A stretch of 64,000 nucleotides of DNA from Kitasatospora xanthocidica (GTDB lineage: Bacteria; Actinomycetota; Actinomycetes; Streptomycetales; Streptomycetaceae): contig NZ_BNBY01000006.1 in assembly GCF_014656195.1 (NCBI RefSeq), positions 191,301 to 255,300 of the forward strand, in the 5' to 3' direction. Positions 16,234 to 31,834 of the stretch are shown in pieces. A program made the position numbers and the translations under genes. The notes under the pieces are model-generated. The model had not been told where the DNA came from. It worked only from the letters and a program-made list of their open reading frames with translations, and searched no databases. Each line of letters starts with the position of its first letter. Within the stretch, counting starts at the first letter, position 1.

Positions 16234-17016
16234 GTGCCGCCCGCCCCCCGCGCCGCCGCCCTGGCGGCGGCCCTGCTGGTGCTCGGCACCGGCACCGGTT
16301 GCAGCCTGCTGGCCGCCCCGGACACCCGCACCCCCGGCAATCCCGCGCCGATACCGCCCAAGCAGGTGGTGCTGGCGGCCGCCCAGGCGATGGACGACGC
16401 GGGCGGCGCCCGGATCGAGGTGGTGCGGGAGGGGCCCGGGGGCCGGCGCACCGCGAGCGGCACGCTGGTCTGGGGCGCCCGGGACGAGGGCGAGCTGGCC
16501 GTCACCGACGAGGCGGGCACCGGGCGACTGGCGCTGAAGGACGGCGAGATCGACCTCGCGTACCAGGGCGGCGCGGCCAAGCACGCCGACCGGTCCACCG
16601 CCGAGTCGCTGGACGCGGGGGCCGCCGCCGGTCCGGACGGCTACGCGGGCGGCTGGACGACCGCGCTGATCAGCACCCCGGGCAACCGGGCGTACGCGAT
16701 CGCGCAGAAGGTCCCGCTCGGCTCGCTCGGCGGCGAGCAGCTGGCCGGGACGACCGTCGCGCACTACCAGGGCACCGCGTCCGTGGACGAATTCTTCGGT
16801 ACGGACCAGGAGTTGAGCCCGCAGCGGAGGTCCGCCACGGTGGACTGGTACCGGCAGCACGGGGTGACGGCGATCGGTTTCGACGTCTGGGTCGGGCCCG
16901 GCGAGCGCTTGCTGAGACTCCGCGAGACGGTCCGGGGGAGTGCCGGAACCACGGTGACCACAACGGATGTCCCCTCCATCGGGACGGGGGATCCGACCCC
17001 CTCCGACGGAGGCTGA
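16234..17016 (+). CDS. Lipoprotein 1 of a four-gene paralogous array
   Basis: 260-aa predicted lipoprotein. The N-terminal signal peptide ends in a lipobox with acceptor Cys23 (GTGTGC). The mature part is a secreted beta-rich domain, the most divergent of the four paralogues. It keeps the HYQG strand and a C-terminal FDVWVGPGERLLRLR strand that matches the F/L-D-x-W segment of its neighbours. The general layout resembles LppX/LprG/LolA-like lipid-binding lipoproteins, but this is inferred from pattern only. The start is GTG 16234, which puts the lipobox Cys at the same position as in the other three. Function unknown. Confidence 0.75.
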   Translation: MPPAPRAAALAAALLVLGTGTGCSLLAAPDTRTPGNPAPIPPKQVVLAAAQAMDDAGGARIEVVREGPGGRRTASGTLVWGARDEGELAVTDEAGTGRLALKDGEIDLAYQGGAAKHADRSTAESLDAGAAAGPDGYAGGWTTALISTPGNRAYAIAQKVPLGSLGGEQLAGTTVAHYQGTASVDEFFGTDQELSPQRRSATVDWYRQHGVTAIGFDVWVGPGERLLRLRETVRGSAGTTVTTTDVPSIGTGDPTPSDGG

Positions 17017-17084
17017 CGGGAGGCCCGACAAACCGGTGCGTGGCGGCTCCGACGATCCGTTAGAGTCCGCTGGGAAAGACCTGA

Positions 17085-17107
17085 GAAGAGCTGAAAATCG
17101 GCTCTTC
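17085..17107 (+). promoter_or_regulatory. Hairpin upstream of lipoprotein 2
   Basis: Perfect inverted repeat GAAGAGC/GCTCTTC (17085-17091/17101-17107) around a 9-nt loop, 34 bp before the start codon. A -10-like TAGAGT lies at 17061-17066. Could be an operator or mRNA leader stem. Confidence 0.4.
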
Positions 17108-17141
17108 CATGGGTCGAAACGGATCTTCACGGGGGGACTCC

Positions 17142-17984
17142 ATGCGCGCTGTGCGCCTCGCCTCGGCCGTCGTCACGACGGCCGTCCTGCTCGGTGCGGT
17201 CACCGCCTGCAGCAGCAGCAAGGGCGGCAACGACGCCAAGGCCGGCAATGACGCCAAGGGCGGCGACCCGATCGCGGCGGCGCTGACCGGGGACCCGAAG
17301 GCGGCGCTGGCCGCCTCCGCGCTGGTCATGCAGAAGGCCGGCAACGGCAAGGTCAGCATGGTCGCCCCGGACGACAGCAAGGGCGGCGGCACCGGCGACG
17401 CGGACTGGAAGGACCCGGGCAAGCCCTCCGTGGACCTGACCGGCGACATGGCCGGCAAGAAGCTCAAGATCCGGGTGGTCGGCGCGGACGCCTACCTCGG
17501 CGGCGGCGACGAGGCGGCCCCGGCCCTGGGCGGCAAGCACTGGGTCAAGCTGCCCTCCGGCAACGAGGCCGGCGACGGCTTCCGGGTGGTGGGCCAGATG
17601 CTGAACCCGGTGGTCATGCTGACCGTCGCGGCCCAGAGCGGCAAGCTGTCCAAGGTCGGCGACGAGGACCTGGGCGGTGCCAAGACCACCCACCTGCGGG
17701 CGGTCGAGGACACCTCCGCCCTGGTCGCCGGGATGTCGGCGCTCCCCGAGAACCAGCGCAAGGCCGTGCAGAAGACGCTGGAGCAGGACGGCAAGACCCT
17801 CACCTTCGACTTCTGGCTGAACGGCAAGCAGGAGCTCGTCCAGTACCAGGAGTACGGCGACACGAACGGCGCGAAGGACGCCGTCACGGTCAAGTACTCG
17901 GACCTCGGCAAGGCCGCCCCGATCGCGGCGCCCGCCGCCACCGACCTCGGCAGCGAGGCCGACCTGCTCAAACTGCTCGGCTGA
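17142..17984 (+). CDS. Lipoprotein 2 of a four-gene paralogous array
   Basis: 280-aa predicted lipoprotein with signal peptide and lipobox VTAC (Cys23), followed by a short Gly/Lys/Asp-rich linker. The mature domain carries the array motifs GGKHW (about residue 128), THL and FDFWLNGKQELVQYQ, and ends in a YSDLG strand. ATG 17142 follows GGGGGGA. It is expected at the outer face of the membrane. I infer a small-molecule or lipid-binding role by fold analogy with LppX/LprG-type proteins; no ligand can be named. Confidence 0.82.
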   Translation: MRAVRLASAVVTTAVLLGAVTACSSSKGGNDAKAGNDAKGGDPIAAALTGDPKAALAASALVMQKAGNGKVSMVAPDDSKGGGTGDADWKDPGKPSVDLTGDMAGKKLKIRVVGADAYLGGGDEAAPALGGKHWVKLPSGNEAGDGFRVVGQMLNPVVMLTVAAQSGKLSKVGDEDLGGAKTTHLRAVEDTSALVAGMSALPENQRKAVQKTLEQDGKTLTFDFWLNGKQELVQYQEYGDTNGAKDAVTVKYSDLGKAAPIAAPAATDLGSEADLLKLLG

Positions 17985-18041
17985 TCCGGCCGGGCCCGTG
18001 GACCGGAGCCCGCGCGGCTCCACCGCACCGACCGGCTACCA

Positions 18042-18066
18042 CCCCGGGCGCACCTCGCGCCCGGGG
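18042..18066 (+). terminator. Hairpin between lipoproteins 2 and 3
   Basis: A 10-bp perfect stem CCCCGGGCGC/GCGCCCGGGG with loop ACCTC ends 7 nt before the ribosome site of lipoprotein 3. It may act as a terminator or modulate its translation. Confidence 0.5.
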
Positions 18067-18084
18067 GTCCTCAAGGGGGGAATC

Positions 18085-19029
18085 ATGGCTGGAACCCGCA
18101 AGACCGCCGTCGCCGTCGTCCTCGCCGCCGTGGCGCTGACCGCGACCGCCTGCAACGACAGCGGCGGGGACGGCAAGAACGCCGCCCCGGCCGCGCCGAC
18201 CACCGCCGCGGCCGCGCCGACCAGTGCCGCGCCGTCGTCCGCCACCTCGTCGGCGGCCTCGACGCCGACCAAGGTGAGCCCGGCGTCCTTCCTGGAGCAG
18301 GTCACCCAGAAGACCGGCGCCGCGAAGTCGGCGAAGATCGACGAGGTGATCGCGATCGGCCAGATCACCATGAAGGGCAAGGGCGCGGTGTCCTGGGCCG
18401 ACGGCCTCCAGGGCAACATCACCATGGACCTGTCCGACTCCCCGCTGGGCAAGGTCCTGGCGCCGGTCACCGGGGGCACGAGCGCGCCGTACCGCTACAC
18501 CAAGGACTCGATGTACATGCGGCTGGGCGGCGACGCCGTCCAGGCCCTCGGCGGCCGGCACTGGCTGCACTACAGCAAGGCCGACATGGCCAAGGCCTCC
18601 GGCGGCTCGACCGACCAGCTCAAGAGCGCGGACCCGGTGCAGGGCGTCCGGACGCTGATCGCCACCGGCAAGGTGACCGAGGTCGGCCAGGAGACGGTCA
18701 ACGGCAAGCCGGCCACGCACTACACCGGTGAGCTCAGCGCGGACGACATCGCCGGTGCCACCGGCACCGGCCTGAGCCAGGAGCAGCTGGACCAGGTCAA
18801 GGAGAACCTGACCACGGCCGGCATCACCAGCGAGACGATCGACGTCTGGGTCGACTCCGACAAGCTGGTGGTCAAGCGCACCGAGCAGGCCGACACCAAG
18901 GTCGGGGCGATGAAGGCCACCGTCACCTACTCGGACTACGGCACCCCGGTCACCACGACCGCGCCGGACCCGTCCGACACGGTGGAGCTGTCCGAGCTGG
19001 CGGCGCTCGACAAGGGCGCCACCGGCTGA
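18085..19029 (+). CDS. Lipoprotein 3 of a four-gene paralogous array
   Basis: 314-aa predicted lipoprotein. The signal peptide has lipobox TATAC (Cys23), then an Ala/Pro/Thr/Ser-rich spacer (about 30-62) typical of wall-spanning linkers. The mature domain shows GGRHWLHYS, ATHYTGEL and IDVWVDSDKLVVKR, the same motif series as lipoproteins 2 and 4. ATG 18085 follows AAGGGGGGA. A hairpin terminator follows the gene. Function unknown; probably the same class of extracytoplasmic binding protein. Confidence 0.82.
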   Translation: MAGTRKTAVAVVLAAVALTATACNDSGGDGKNAAPAAPTTAAAAPTSAAPSSATSSAASTPTKVSPASFLEQVTQKTGAAKSAKIDEVIAIGQITMKGKGAVSWADGLQGNITMDLSDSPLGKVLAPVTGGTSAPYRYTKDSMYMRLGGDAVQALGGRHWLHYSKADMAKASGGSTDQLKSADPVQGVRTLIATGKVTEVGQETVNGKPATHYTGELSADDIAGATGTGLSQEQLDQVKENLTTAGITSETIDVWVDSDKLVVKRTEQADTKVGAMKATVTYSDYGTPVTTTAPDPSDTVELSELAALDKGATG

Positions 19030-19048
19030 CCGGCCGCGCGGCGCGGGG

Positions 19049-19073
19049 CGGGGGCCGACGAGGTCGGCCCCCG
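19049..19073 (+). terminator. Terminator after lipoprotein 3
   Basis: An 11-bp perfect stem (19049-19059/19063-19073) built on GGGGGCCGAC/GTCGGCCCCC with loop GAG, followed by TTCC. Confidence 0.75.
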
Positions 19074-19222
19074 TTCCGCTGTCCGGCTCGGCCGACCGGT
19101 GGATCCGCGGGGGCCCGCGCGGCCCGACGAGGGGGCCGCCACCGGGCCGACGGGTGACGGGTGGCATGGTGGCGACAGAAGGGCGGCCGTCGGACGGGGG
19201 CCGGGCGAGGAAGGGAACGGAC

Positions 19223-20101
19223 GTGGCGGGACGGCAGCGGTTGGCGGCAGTGGCCGTCGTCGCCCTGCTGGCGAGCGGGCTCAGCGGCTGCGGCGGGGGA
19301 GCGGACGCACCCGCCACACCGTCCGGCAGCCCCACCCCGAGCACCGCCTCGCCGACCGCCGCCACCCCGACCGGGCCGGCCAAGCCGACCGACCGCTCCC
19401 CGCACGGGGTGCTGCTCTCCGCCCAGCTGGCCATGCAGACCGCCCGCCGGGCCAAGGTCAGCTACCGCCTCGGCGCGGAGGCCGGCTCCGGCCCGCTCTT
19501 CTGGCAGCCCAAGACGGCGCTGCAGATCAAGCGCGTCGCCCCGGCCGACGCCGAGCAGCTGATCGTCGTGGACACCGTCGCCTACCAGGGCGGCGACGCC
19601 GCCACCGCGGCCCGGCAGGGCGGCCGGCACTGGGAGCGCTTCACCGTCCCGCCGGACCCGGACGGCCACAAGGAGATCCCGTACGCGGGGCTGATCGACC
19701 TGCTGAACCCGGTCGAGGCGCTCGCCGCGGCCACCGCCGACGGGGCGGACCCCGCCTTCGTCGGCGAGGAGAAGTACGAGGACTCCACCGTCGAGCACTA
19801 CCGGGTCACCATCACCGCCGAGAAGTACGCGGCTGCCCAGACCCAGCTGACCCAGGCCCGCCGGGACGGCCTGCGGGCCGCGCTCGCGCCCGGCGGCTCG
19901 CTCTCGCTCACCCTGGACCTCTGGCTCAACGACAAGGACCAGCTGGTCCGGCTCCAGCGCACCGGCAGTGGGGACAGCGGCCGGGCGGACGACTCGGTGC
20001 TCTACAGCGACCTCGCCGGGGCCCTGCTCTCGGCACAGGCGCCGGCCGAGGCGGACACCGTGGACACCGGTGTCCGGACGGTCTCCCCGCTGGCCCGCTG
20101 A
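19223..20101 (+). CDS. Lipoprotein 4 of a four-gene paralogous array
   Basis: 292-aa predicted lipoprotein with signal peptide and lipobox LSGC (Cys23) and a Pro/Thr/Ser-rich spacer (about 30-55). The mature domain carries GGRHWERFT, VEHYRVTI, LDLWLNDKDQLVRLQ and YSDLAG, aligned with lipoproteins 2 and 3. GTG 19223 after AAGGGAAC is chosen because it puts the lipobox Cys at 23 as in the other copies; a longer frame starts at 19154. The gene ends 43 bp before the rplJ promoter, so the array is a transcriptionally separate insert among ribosomal genes. Confidence 0.8.
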   Translation: MAGRQRLAAVAVVALLASGLSGCGGGADAPATPSGSPTPSTASPTAATPTGPAKPTDRSPHGVLLSAQLAMQTARRAKVSYRLGAEAGSGPLFWQPKTALQIKRVAPADAEQLIVVDTVAYQGGDAATAARQGGRHWERFTVPPDPDGHKEIPYAGLIDLLNPVEALAAATADGADPAFVGEEKYEDSTVEHYRVTITAEKYAAAQTQLTQARRDGLRAALAPGGSLSLTLDLWLNDKDQLVRLQRTGSGDSGRADDSVLYSDLAGALLSAQAPAEADTVDTGVRTVSPLAR

Positions 20102-20144
20102 GCCCGGCCGGCCCCCGCCCGGGGTTGCTCCGTCCGAGGGCGAT

Positions 20145-20174
20145 TTGCACCTTGCGAACGGCTCCGGCTAATGT
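20145..20174 (+). promoter_or_regulatory. rplJL promoter
   Basis: TTGCAC (20145-20150), an 18-bp spacer and TAATGT (20169-20174). It lies about 290 bp before rplJ and leaves a long structured leader. Confidence 0.75.
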
Positions 20175-20180
20175 GGCGGA

Positions 20181-20356
20181 AGCCAAAGACCGCTGGTTGT
20201 CGCCGCGCCCGTCAGGGAGTCGGTGGCCGAAGGATCTGCGCTTCGTCGCAGGCAGCCCGCGTAGGTGTGTCTGGAGCTTCGACCTCCGGGTGCCGCGTCC
20301 GCGCGGCCGCCCGTCGAGGTCGTCACGAGCCCCGTGCGCCTGCGCACCGGGGCTCA
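20181..20356 (+). promoter_or_regulatory. L10-type ribosomal protein mRNA leader
   Basis: The rplJ leader contains AAAGACCGCTGGTTG and CCCGCGTAGGTG segments, which I associate with the actinobacterial L10 leader, followed by a long hairpin (GAGCCCCG 20327-20334 with CGGGGCTC 20348-20355 and an inner TGCGC/GCGCA stem), then ATTGCATTTT. The L10-L12 complex binds such leaders to repress its own synthesis. The terminal hairpin with T-rich flank could be an attenuator. Together with the promoter it accounts for the 360 bp between lipoprotein 4 and rplJ. Confidence 0.65.
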
Positions 20357-20461
20357 TTGCATTTTCGCAGGAGCTTTCCTTCCCTCCGAGCGGTCCGAGG
20401 CGGAATTGGTCGACTTTCGTGGTCGGCCGGACTTCTACATCACGGAAGGAGGCGTAAGCCT

Positions 20462-21025
20462 ATGGCCAGGCCCGACAAGGCTGCTGCCGTCGCCGAGATC
20501 ACGGACAAGTTCCGTGGCTCGTCCGCGGCCCTGCTGACCGAGTACCGCGGTCTCTCGGTGAAGCAGGTCAAGACCCTGCGTCGCTCGCTCGGCGACAACG
20601 CCGAGTACGCCGTGGTGAAGAACACGCTGACCAAGATCGCGGCCAATGAGGTCGGGATCACGGAGCTCGACGACCTGTTCAACGGTCCGACGGCTGTCGC
20701 CTTCGTCACCGGTGACCCGGTGGAGTCGGCGAAGGCTCTGCGTGACTTCGCCAAGGAGAACCCCGCTCTCATCATCAAGGGCGGTGTCCTTGACGGTAAG
20801 GCGCTGTCCGCCGATGAGATCAAGAAGCTCGCGGACCTCGAGTCCCGCGAGGTGCTGCTCGCCAAGCTGGCGGGTGCCCTGAAGGCCAAGCAGTCCCAGG
20901 CTGCCGCGCTCTTCCAGGCCCTGCCGTCGAAGCTCGTCCGCACTGTGGACGCGCTGCGCGACAAGGTCGAGCAGGGCGGTGCCGGTACGCCGGCTCCCGC
21001 CGCCGAGGACGCCGCCGCCGAGTAA
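20462..21025 (+). CDS. rplJ: 50S ribosomal protein L10
   Basis: 187-aa L10, the stalk base that anchors L7/L12 dimers. Signatures: [28 protein letters not shown] and [14 protein letters not shown], with the C-terminal L12-binding helix. It ends in an acidic Ala/Glu tail. ATG 20462 follows GGAAGGAGG. It has an unusually long leader with L10-leader features and is followed 88 bp later by rplL. Confidence 0.97.
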   Translation: MARPDKAAAVAEITDKFRGSSAALLTEYRGLSVKQVKTLRRSLGDNAEYAVVKNTLTKIAANEVGITELDDLFNGPTAVAFVTGDPVESAKALRDFAKENPALIIKGGVLDGKALSADEIKKLADLESREVLLAKLAGALKAKQSQAAALFQALPSKLVRTVDALRDKVEQGGAGTPAPAAEDAAAE

Positions 21026-21113
21026 TTCGGCAGGCTCACGCCTCGCTGCGGGCCCGTGCCCGCCCAACCCGTACATCCGGCACCACCTGCCGATTTAGTG
21101 GAAGGACGCCATC

Positions 21114-21497
21114 ATGGCGAAGCTGACCCAGGACGAGCTGCTCGCGCAGTTCGAGGAGCTCACCCTCATCGAGCTCGCCGCCTTCGTGAAGGCCTTCGAG
21201 GAGAAGTTCGACGTCACCGCCGCTGCGCCGGTCGCCGTCGCCGCCGCCGGTGCGGCCGGCCCGGCCGCCGAGGCCGTTGAGGAGCAGGACGAGTTCGACG
21301 TCATCCTCGACGGTGCGGGCGACAAGAAGATCCAGGTCATCAAGGAGGTGCGCACCCTGACCTCCCTCGGCCTGAAGGAGGCCAAGGACCTCGTTGACAC
21401 CGCTGGTGCCAAGGTCCTGGAGAAGGTTGCCAAGGACGTTGCCGAGAAGGCCAAGGCTGCCCTCGAGGGCGCCGGCGCCAAGGTCACCGTCAAGTGA
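21114..21497 (+). CDS. rplL: 50S ribosomal protein L7/L12
   Basis: 127-aa L7/L12, present in multiple copies on the stalk, where it recruits translational GTPases such as the EF-Tu and EF-G encoded later in this window. N-terminal dimerisation region, Ala/Val-rich hinge (about 36-52), and C-terminal factor-binding domain with [23 protein letters not shown] 21114 follows GGAAGGACG. A strong terminator follows. Confidence 0.97.
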   Translation: MAKLTQDELLAQFEELTLIELAAFVKAFEEKFDVTAAAPVAVAAAGAAGPAAEAVEEQDEFDVILDGAGDKKIQVIKEVRTLTSLGLKEAKDLVDTAGAKVLEKVAKDVAEKAKAALEGAGAKVTVK

Positions 21498-21524
21498 TCT
21501 TGCGCCCCCTCTGAGGGGGCGTGC

Positions 21525-21566
21525 GGCCGGGCCGATCACCCTTGCGGGTGGTCGGCCCGGCCTTTT
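21525..21566 (+). terminator. Terminator between rplL and rpoB
   Basis: A 17-bp stem (21525-21541/21546-21562, one G-T pair) with loop TTGC and TTTT. It separates rplJL from rpoBC, which then relies at least partly on its own promoters. Confidence 0.9.
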
Positions 21567-21741
21567 CGCGTTTCCGGCGGCGGTGCGGCCACAGGCCGTT
21601 TCACCCGTTCGAGCCGGTGAGAGCCACCGGAGTGGCCGATCGCCCACTCGGCACCGTCGGTGGCGAGGGGTATGGTGATCACCGTCGCCGGGGTGGTCCC
21701 CACCACGGCTTCTGTAACGCGGGGCGGGTCGGCAGCGATGA

Positions 21742-21801
21742 ACGGGGCGAGGTCCGCCCCGTCGGCGGGCCCTTGACGAACCCGGCGCGGCGCGCGATTC
21801 T
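21742..21801 (+). promoter_or_regulatory. Upstream candidate rpoB promoter with preceding hairpin
   Basis: TTGACG (21773-21778), a 17-bp spacer and GATTCT (21796-21801), preceded by a perfect 8-bp inverted repeat ACGGGGCG/CGCCCCGT (21742-21762). It would give a leader of roughly 380 nt for rpoB. Confidence 0.45.
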
Positions 21802-21928
21802 CAAGGCGCGAGTCCGCCCGGTTGGTCCGCTGCTGGATGCATAACCAGTGGCTCCGGCGGGAAATGACTCCACGTGAGTTAGAGCAGTACCCGGTGGGCG
21901 TCCGCGCCCGCCGGCTACCGGGAGGAGT

Positions 21929-21983
21929 CTCCGATTCGGTCTCCGAATCAGAGCTGGACAGCAGTGTGGCCTTTGGCTACACT
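21929..21983 (+). promoter_or_regulatory. Main rpoB promoter with adjoining palindrome
   Basis: TGGACA (21955-21960), 17 bp, TACACT (21978-21983). Just upstream, GATTCGG/CCGAATC (21933-21939/21943-21949), extended by CTC/GAG, forms a 25-bp imperfect palindrome that ends one or two bases before the -35. The remaining ~200 bp to rpoB is leader with no ORF I can support. Confidence 0.7.
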
Positions 21984-22191
21984 GTCCCTTTGCGCTGCCT
22001 GTTAGCTGCTCCGTGACTCGTCGCCCGGAGTTTGCGTTGCCCTGAAGGGGTCTGGCATCGCCTCCGCAAAGCGGCTCTGACCTGGGGTTTCAACCCCGGC
22101 GGAGGCCAGTTGCGAGGAGGCGGGACCAAGCCCAAGAAGGCCCGGCCGGTACGCGCGTAGTGAGCTCCGAGCCCTCGGAAGGACCCCCCTC

Positions 22192-25668
<3,477 letters not shown>

Positions 25669-25768
25669 CGGAGGCCGGGCCGGCCGCACGACCGCGGCCG
25701 GCCCGCCCCCAGGCCCCCCTCAGACCACATGAACGACTCTCGACTTACGAAAGAGGGCTTGACGACCA

Positions 25769-29662
<3,894 letters not shown>

Positions 29663-29678
29663 GTCTCGCTTCACTGAT

Positions 29679-29716
29679 CGCAGGGCGGTCACCCTTCACG
29701 GGGTGGCCGCCCTGCG
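29679..29716 (+). terminator. Terminator after rpoC
   Basis: CGCAGGGCGG-T-CACCC pairs with GGGGTG-G-CCGCCCTGCG (29679-29694/29700-29716) around loop TTCAC. It ends the rpoBC operon before the accessory block. Confidence 0.8.
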
Positions 29717-29770
29717 GCGTTCCCGGGGGCGTTCCAGGGTGTTCCTGGAGGCGTTCCCGGGGGCGGGCGT
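29716..29770 (+). repeat. Short degenerate repeats of GGCGTTCC(C/A)GGG
   Basis: Three or four degenerate copies of GGCGTTCC(C/A)GGG follow the rpoC terminator. They mark the junction with the accessory genes; no function is evident. Confidence 0.5.
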
Positions 29771-29889
29771 CCGGGTGGCTCACCCGTACGGGGGAGGGGC
29801 CGGAACCGCTCCGGGGAGGGAGGCGGGGAGGCGCCGGGGCGGGGGAGGCTTCCGGGTGTCGGATGACGGGCTTTCGAAGGGGGCCGGGG

Positions 29890-30564
29890 ATGAAGCGGGT
29901 GCTGGGCGCGATGGCGATCACGGCGGGGGTGCTGGCCGGGATGTCGGCCTGCCTGCCGATCGGGGACGACCAGGAACACCGGACCCTCAGCTACGGGGTG
30001 GCCGACCGGATCACCGAGCTGGTGGTCGAGGGGGAGAACGGCGGCGTCGAGGTGACCGGCGGCGGCGACACCGTGCACGTGGTCGAGAAGCAGAACTACA
30101 AGGGCGCCGAGCCGAAGAGCACCCACGAGGTGAAGGACGGCGTGCTCCGGCTGACGTACGACTGCGACTCCTGCGGGATCGGGTACACCGTGCGGGTGCC
30201 GGCCGGGACCAAGGTGCGGGTGAAGGAGACCAACGGCGGCATCAAGCTGGCCGGGCTGGCCGGCGACGCGGAGGCCGCCGTGACGAACGGCGGCGTCGAG
30301 GCCGGCGGGCTGACCTCGGCCCAGGTGAGGCTGAGCGCGGTGAACGGCGGGGTGAAGGCCGACTTCGCCGCCGCGCCGTCGAAGGTGGAGGCGCGGACGA
30401 CCAACGGCGGCGTGCACGTGCGGGTGCCGGCCGGGGAGGCGTACACGGTGGACGCGCACGCGTCGTCCGGCGGGGTGGACGTCGGCATCCCCTCGCAGCC
30501 GGGTGCGGCGCGCGGCATCACCGCCCGGGCGGAGTCCGGCGGTGTGACGGTCACCGGTGGATGA
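29890..30564 (+). CDS. DUF4097-type beta-repeat lipoprotein
   Basis: 224-aa predicted lipoprotein with signal peptide and lipobox MSAC (Cys21). The mature part is a run of about seven 20-24-residue units, each with an (N/S)GG(V/I) turn (ENGGVEV, TNGGIKL, TNGGVEA, VNGGVKA, TNGGVHV, SSGGVDV, ESGGVTV). This is the putative adhesin or beta-solenoid fold of DUF4097. ATG 29890 follows GAAGGGGGCC. It precedes a histidine kinase and response regulator in the same direction, so it could be an envelope component that they monitor or control (inference). Confidence 0.82.
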   Translation: MKRVLGAMAITAGVLAGMSACLPIGDDQEHRTLSYGVADRITELVVEGENGGVEVTGGGDTVHVVEKQNYKGAEPKSTHEVKDGVLRLTYDCDSCGIGYTVRVPAGTKVRVKETNGGIKLAGLAGDAEAAVTNGGVEAGGLTSAQVRLSAVNGGVKADFAAAPSKVEARTTNGGVHVRVPAGEAYTVDAHASSGGVDVGIPSQPGAARGITARAESGGVTVTGG

Positions 30565-30646
30565 CCGGGCCGTTCCGGAGGTCCTGCCGGTAGGGCATGA
30601 TCTTCTCCGCGGGGGCGGCGTCCCCGGTTACGGGGGAGGTACCGGG

Positions 30647-31834
30647 GTGGAGCACGCGTCGGGCCGGCCGAACTGGCCGGCCGGGCTGAGTCCGTACGTG
30701 CCGGACTCGCTGCTGGCGGTGGCCGCGGCGGGGGTCGCGGTCTGGTCGGTGTACCACGACGAGACGGCCTGGCCGTGGTGGGTCTGCGTGCTCGCGGTGG
30801 CGACCGCGCTGCCGCTGCCCTGGCGCCGTAGCCGGCCGCTGACGGTGCTGGTGCTGGCGACGGTGCCGTCCCTGGTGATCTCGGTCGTGGCGCACTCGGC
30901 GAACCCCCAGGTGCCGCTGTCCGGGGTGATCGCCTTCTACACGGTGGCCGAGCGGTCCTCGGACCGGGCGCGGTGGAGCGTGCTGGCGGTGGTGGTGGCC
31001 GGCAACGTCCTCGGCACCCACTCGCCGAACGGCGCGTTCTTCAGCCTGGTCACCTCCGTCGGCACCTTCGTGTTCGGCTCACTGGTGCGCGCCCAGCGGC
31101 AGCTGGCCCGGGTGCAGGCGGAACGGGCCAGGGAGACCGGTGAACGGGCGGCCAGCGAGGCGGCCAGGGCGGTGGCGGAGGAGCGGGCCAGGATCGCCCG
31201 GGAGATGCACGACATCCTGGCGCACGCGGTCTCGCTGATGGTGATCCAGGCCGAGGCCGGGCCGGTGGTGGTGCGCAACGACCCCGACCGGGCGATCCGC
31301 GCGTTCGACACCATCGCCGACGCCGGCCGCGACGCCATGGTCCAACTGCGGCGCGTACTCGGGGTGTTGAAGGACCCGGAGGCGGGCCGCGAGCTGGCGC
31401 CGCAGCCCCGGCTGGCCGAACTCGCCGACGTGGCCGAGCGGGTGCGCGGAGCCGGCCTGCGGGTGGAGCTCGAACTCCCGGAGGAGCGGGGCGGGTTGGC
31501 CGCCGACGTGCAGGCGGCGGCGTACCGGATCGTGCAGGAGGCGCTGACCAACACGATCAAGCACGCCGGGGCCGACCGGGTGGCGATCCGGGTGCGGCGG
31601 ACCGGGGAGGTGCTGGAGGTCGTGGTCTCCGACAACGGCCGCGGGGTGCCGCCGGCGGCCGACCGTACGGTGGTCGGCTGGTCCGGCGGGCGCGGGCTGG
31701 TCGGCATCCGGGAGCGGGCGGCGGCCTGCGGCGGACGGGCCGAGGCCGGTCCGGGACCGGCGGGCAGGGGATTCCTGGTGAGCGCCCGGCTGCCGCTGGG
31801 AGCGGGCGCAAAGGTGGAGGGAGTGGGCGGATGA
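30647..31834 (+). CDS. Sensor histidine kinase, NarL/DesK (HisKA_3) type
   Basis: 395-aa membrane kinase. Four to five N-terminal transmembrane helices (to about residue 150) without a large extracellular loop, then a coiled linker, the HisKA_3 dimerisation box AREMHDILAHAVSLM with its phospho-His, and an ATPase domain with QEALTNTIKHA, DNGRGVPP and GRGLVGIRERAAACGG. GTG 30647 with GGGGGAGG is chosen; a longer frame starts at GTG 30557. It overlaps the response regulator start by 4 bp. Signal unknown. Confidence 0.9.
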   Translation: MEHASGRPNWPAGLSPYVPDSLLAVAAAGVAVWSVYHDETAWPWWVCVLAVATALPLPWRRSRPLTVLVLATVPSLVISVVAHSANPQVPLSGVIAFYTVAERSSDRARWSVLAVVVAGNVLGTHSPNGAFFSLVTSVGTFVFGSLVRAQRQLARVQAERARETGERAASEAARAVAEERARIAREMHDILAHAVSLMVIQAEAGPVVVRNDPDRAIRAFDTIADAGRDAMVQLRRVLGVLKDPEAGRELAPQPRLAELADVAERVRGAGLRVELELPEERGGLAADVQAAAYRIVQEALTNTIKHAGADRVAIRVRRTGEVLEVVVSDNGRGVPPAADRTVVGWSGGRGLVGIRERAAACGGRAEAGPGPAGRGFLVSARLPLGAGAKVEGVGG

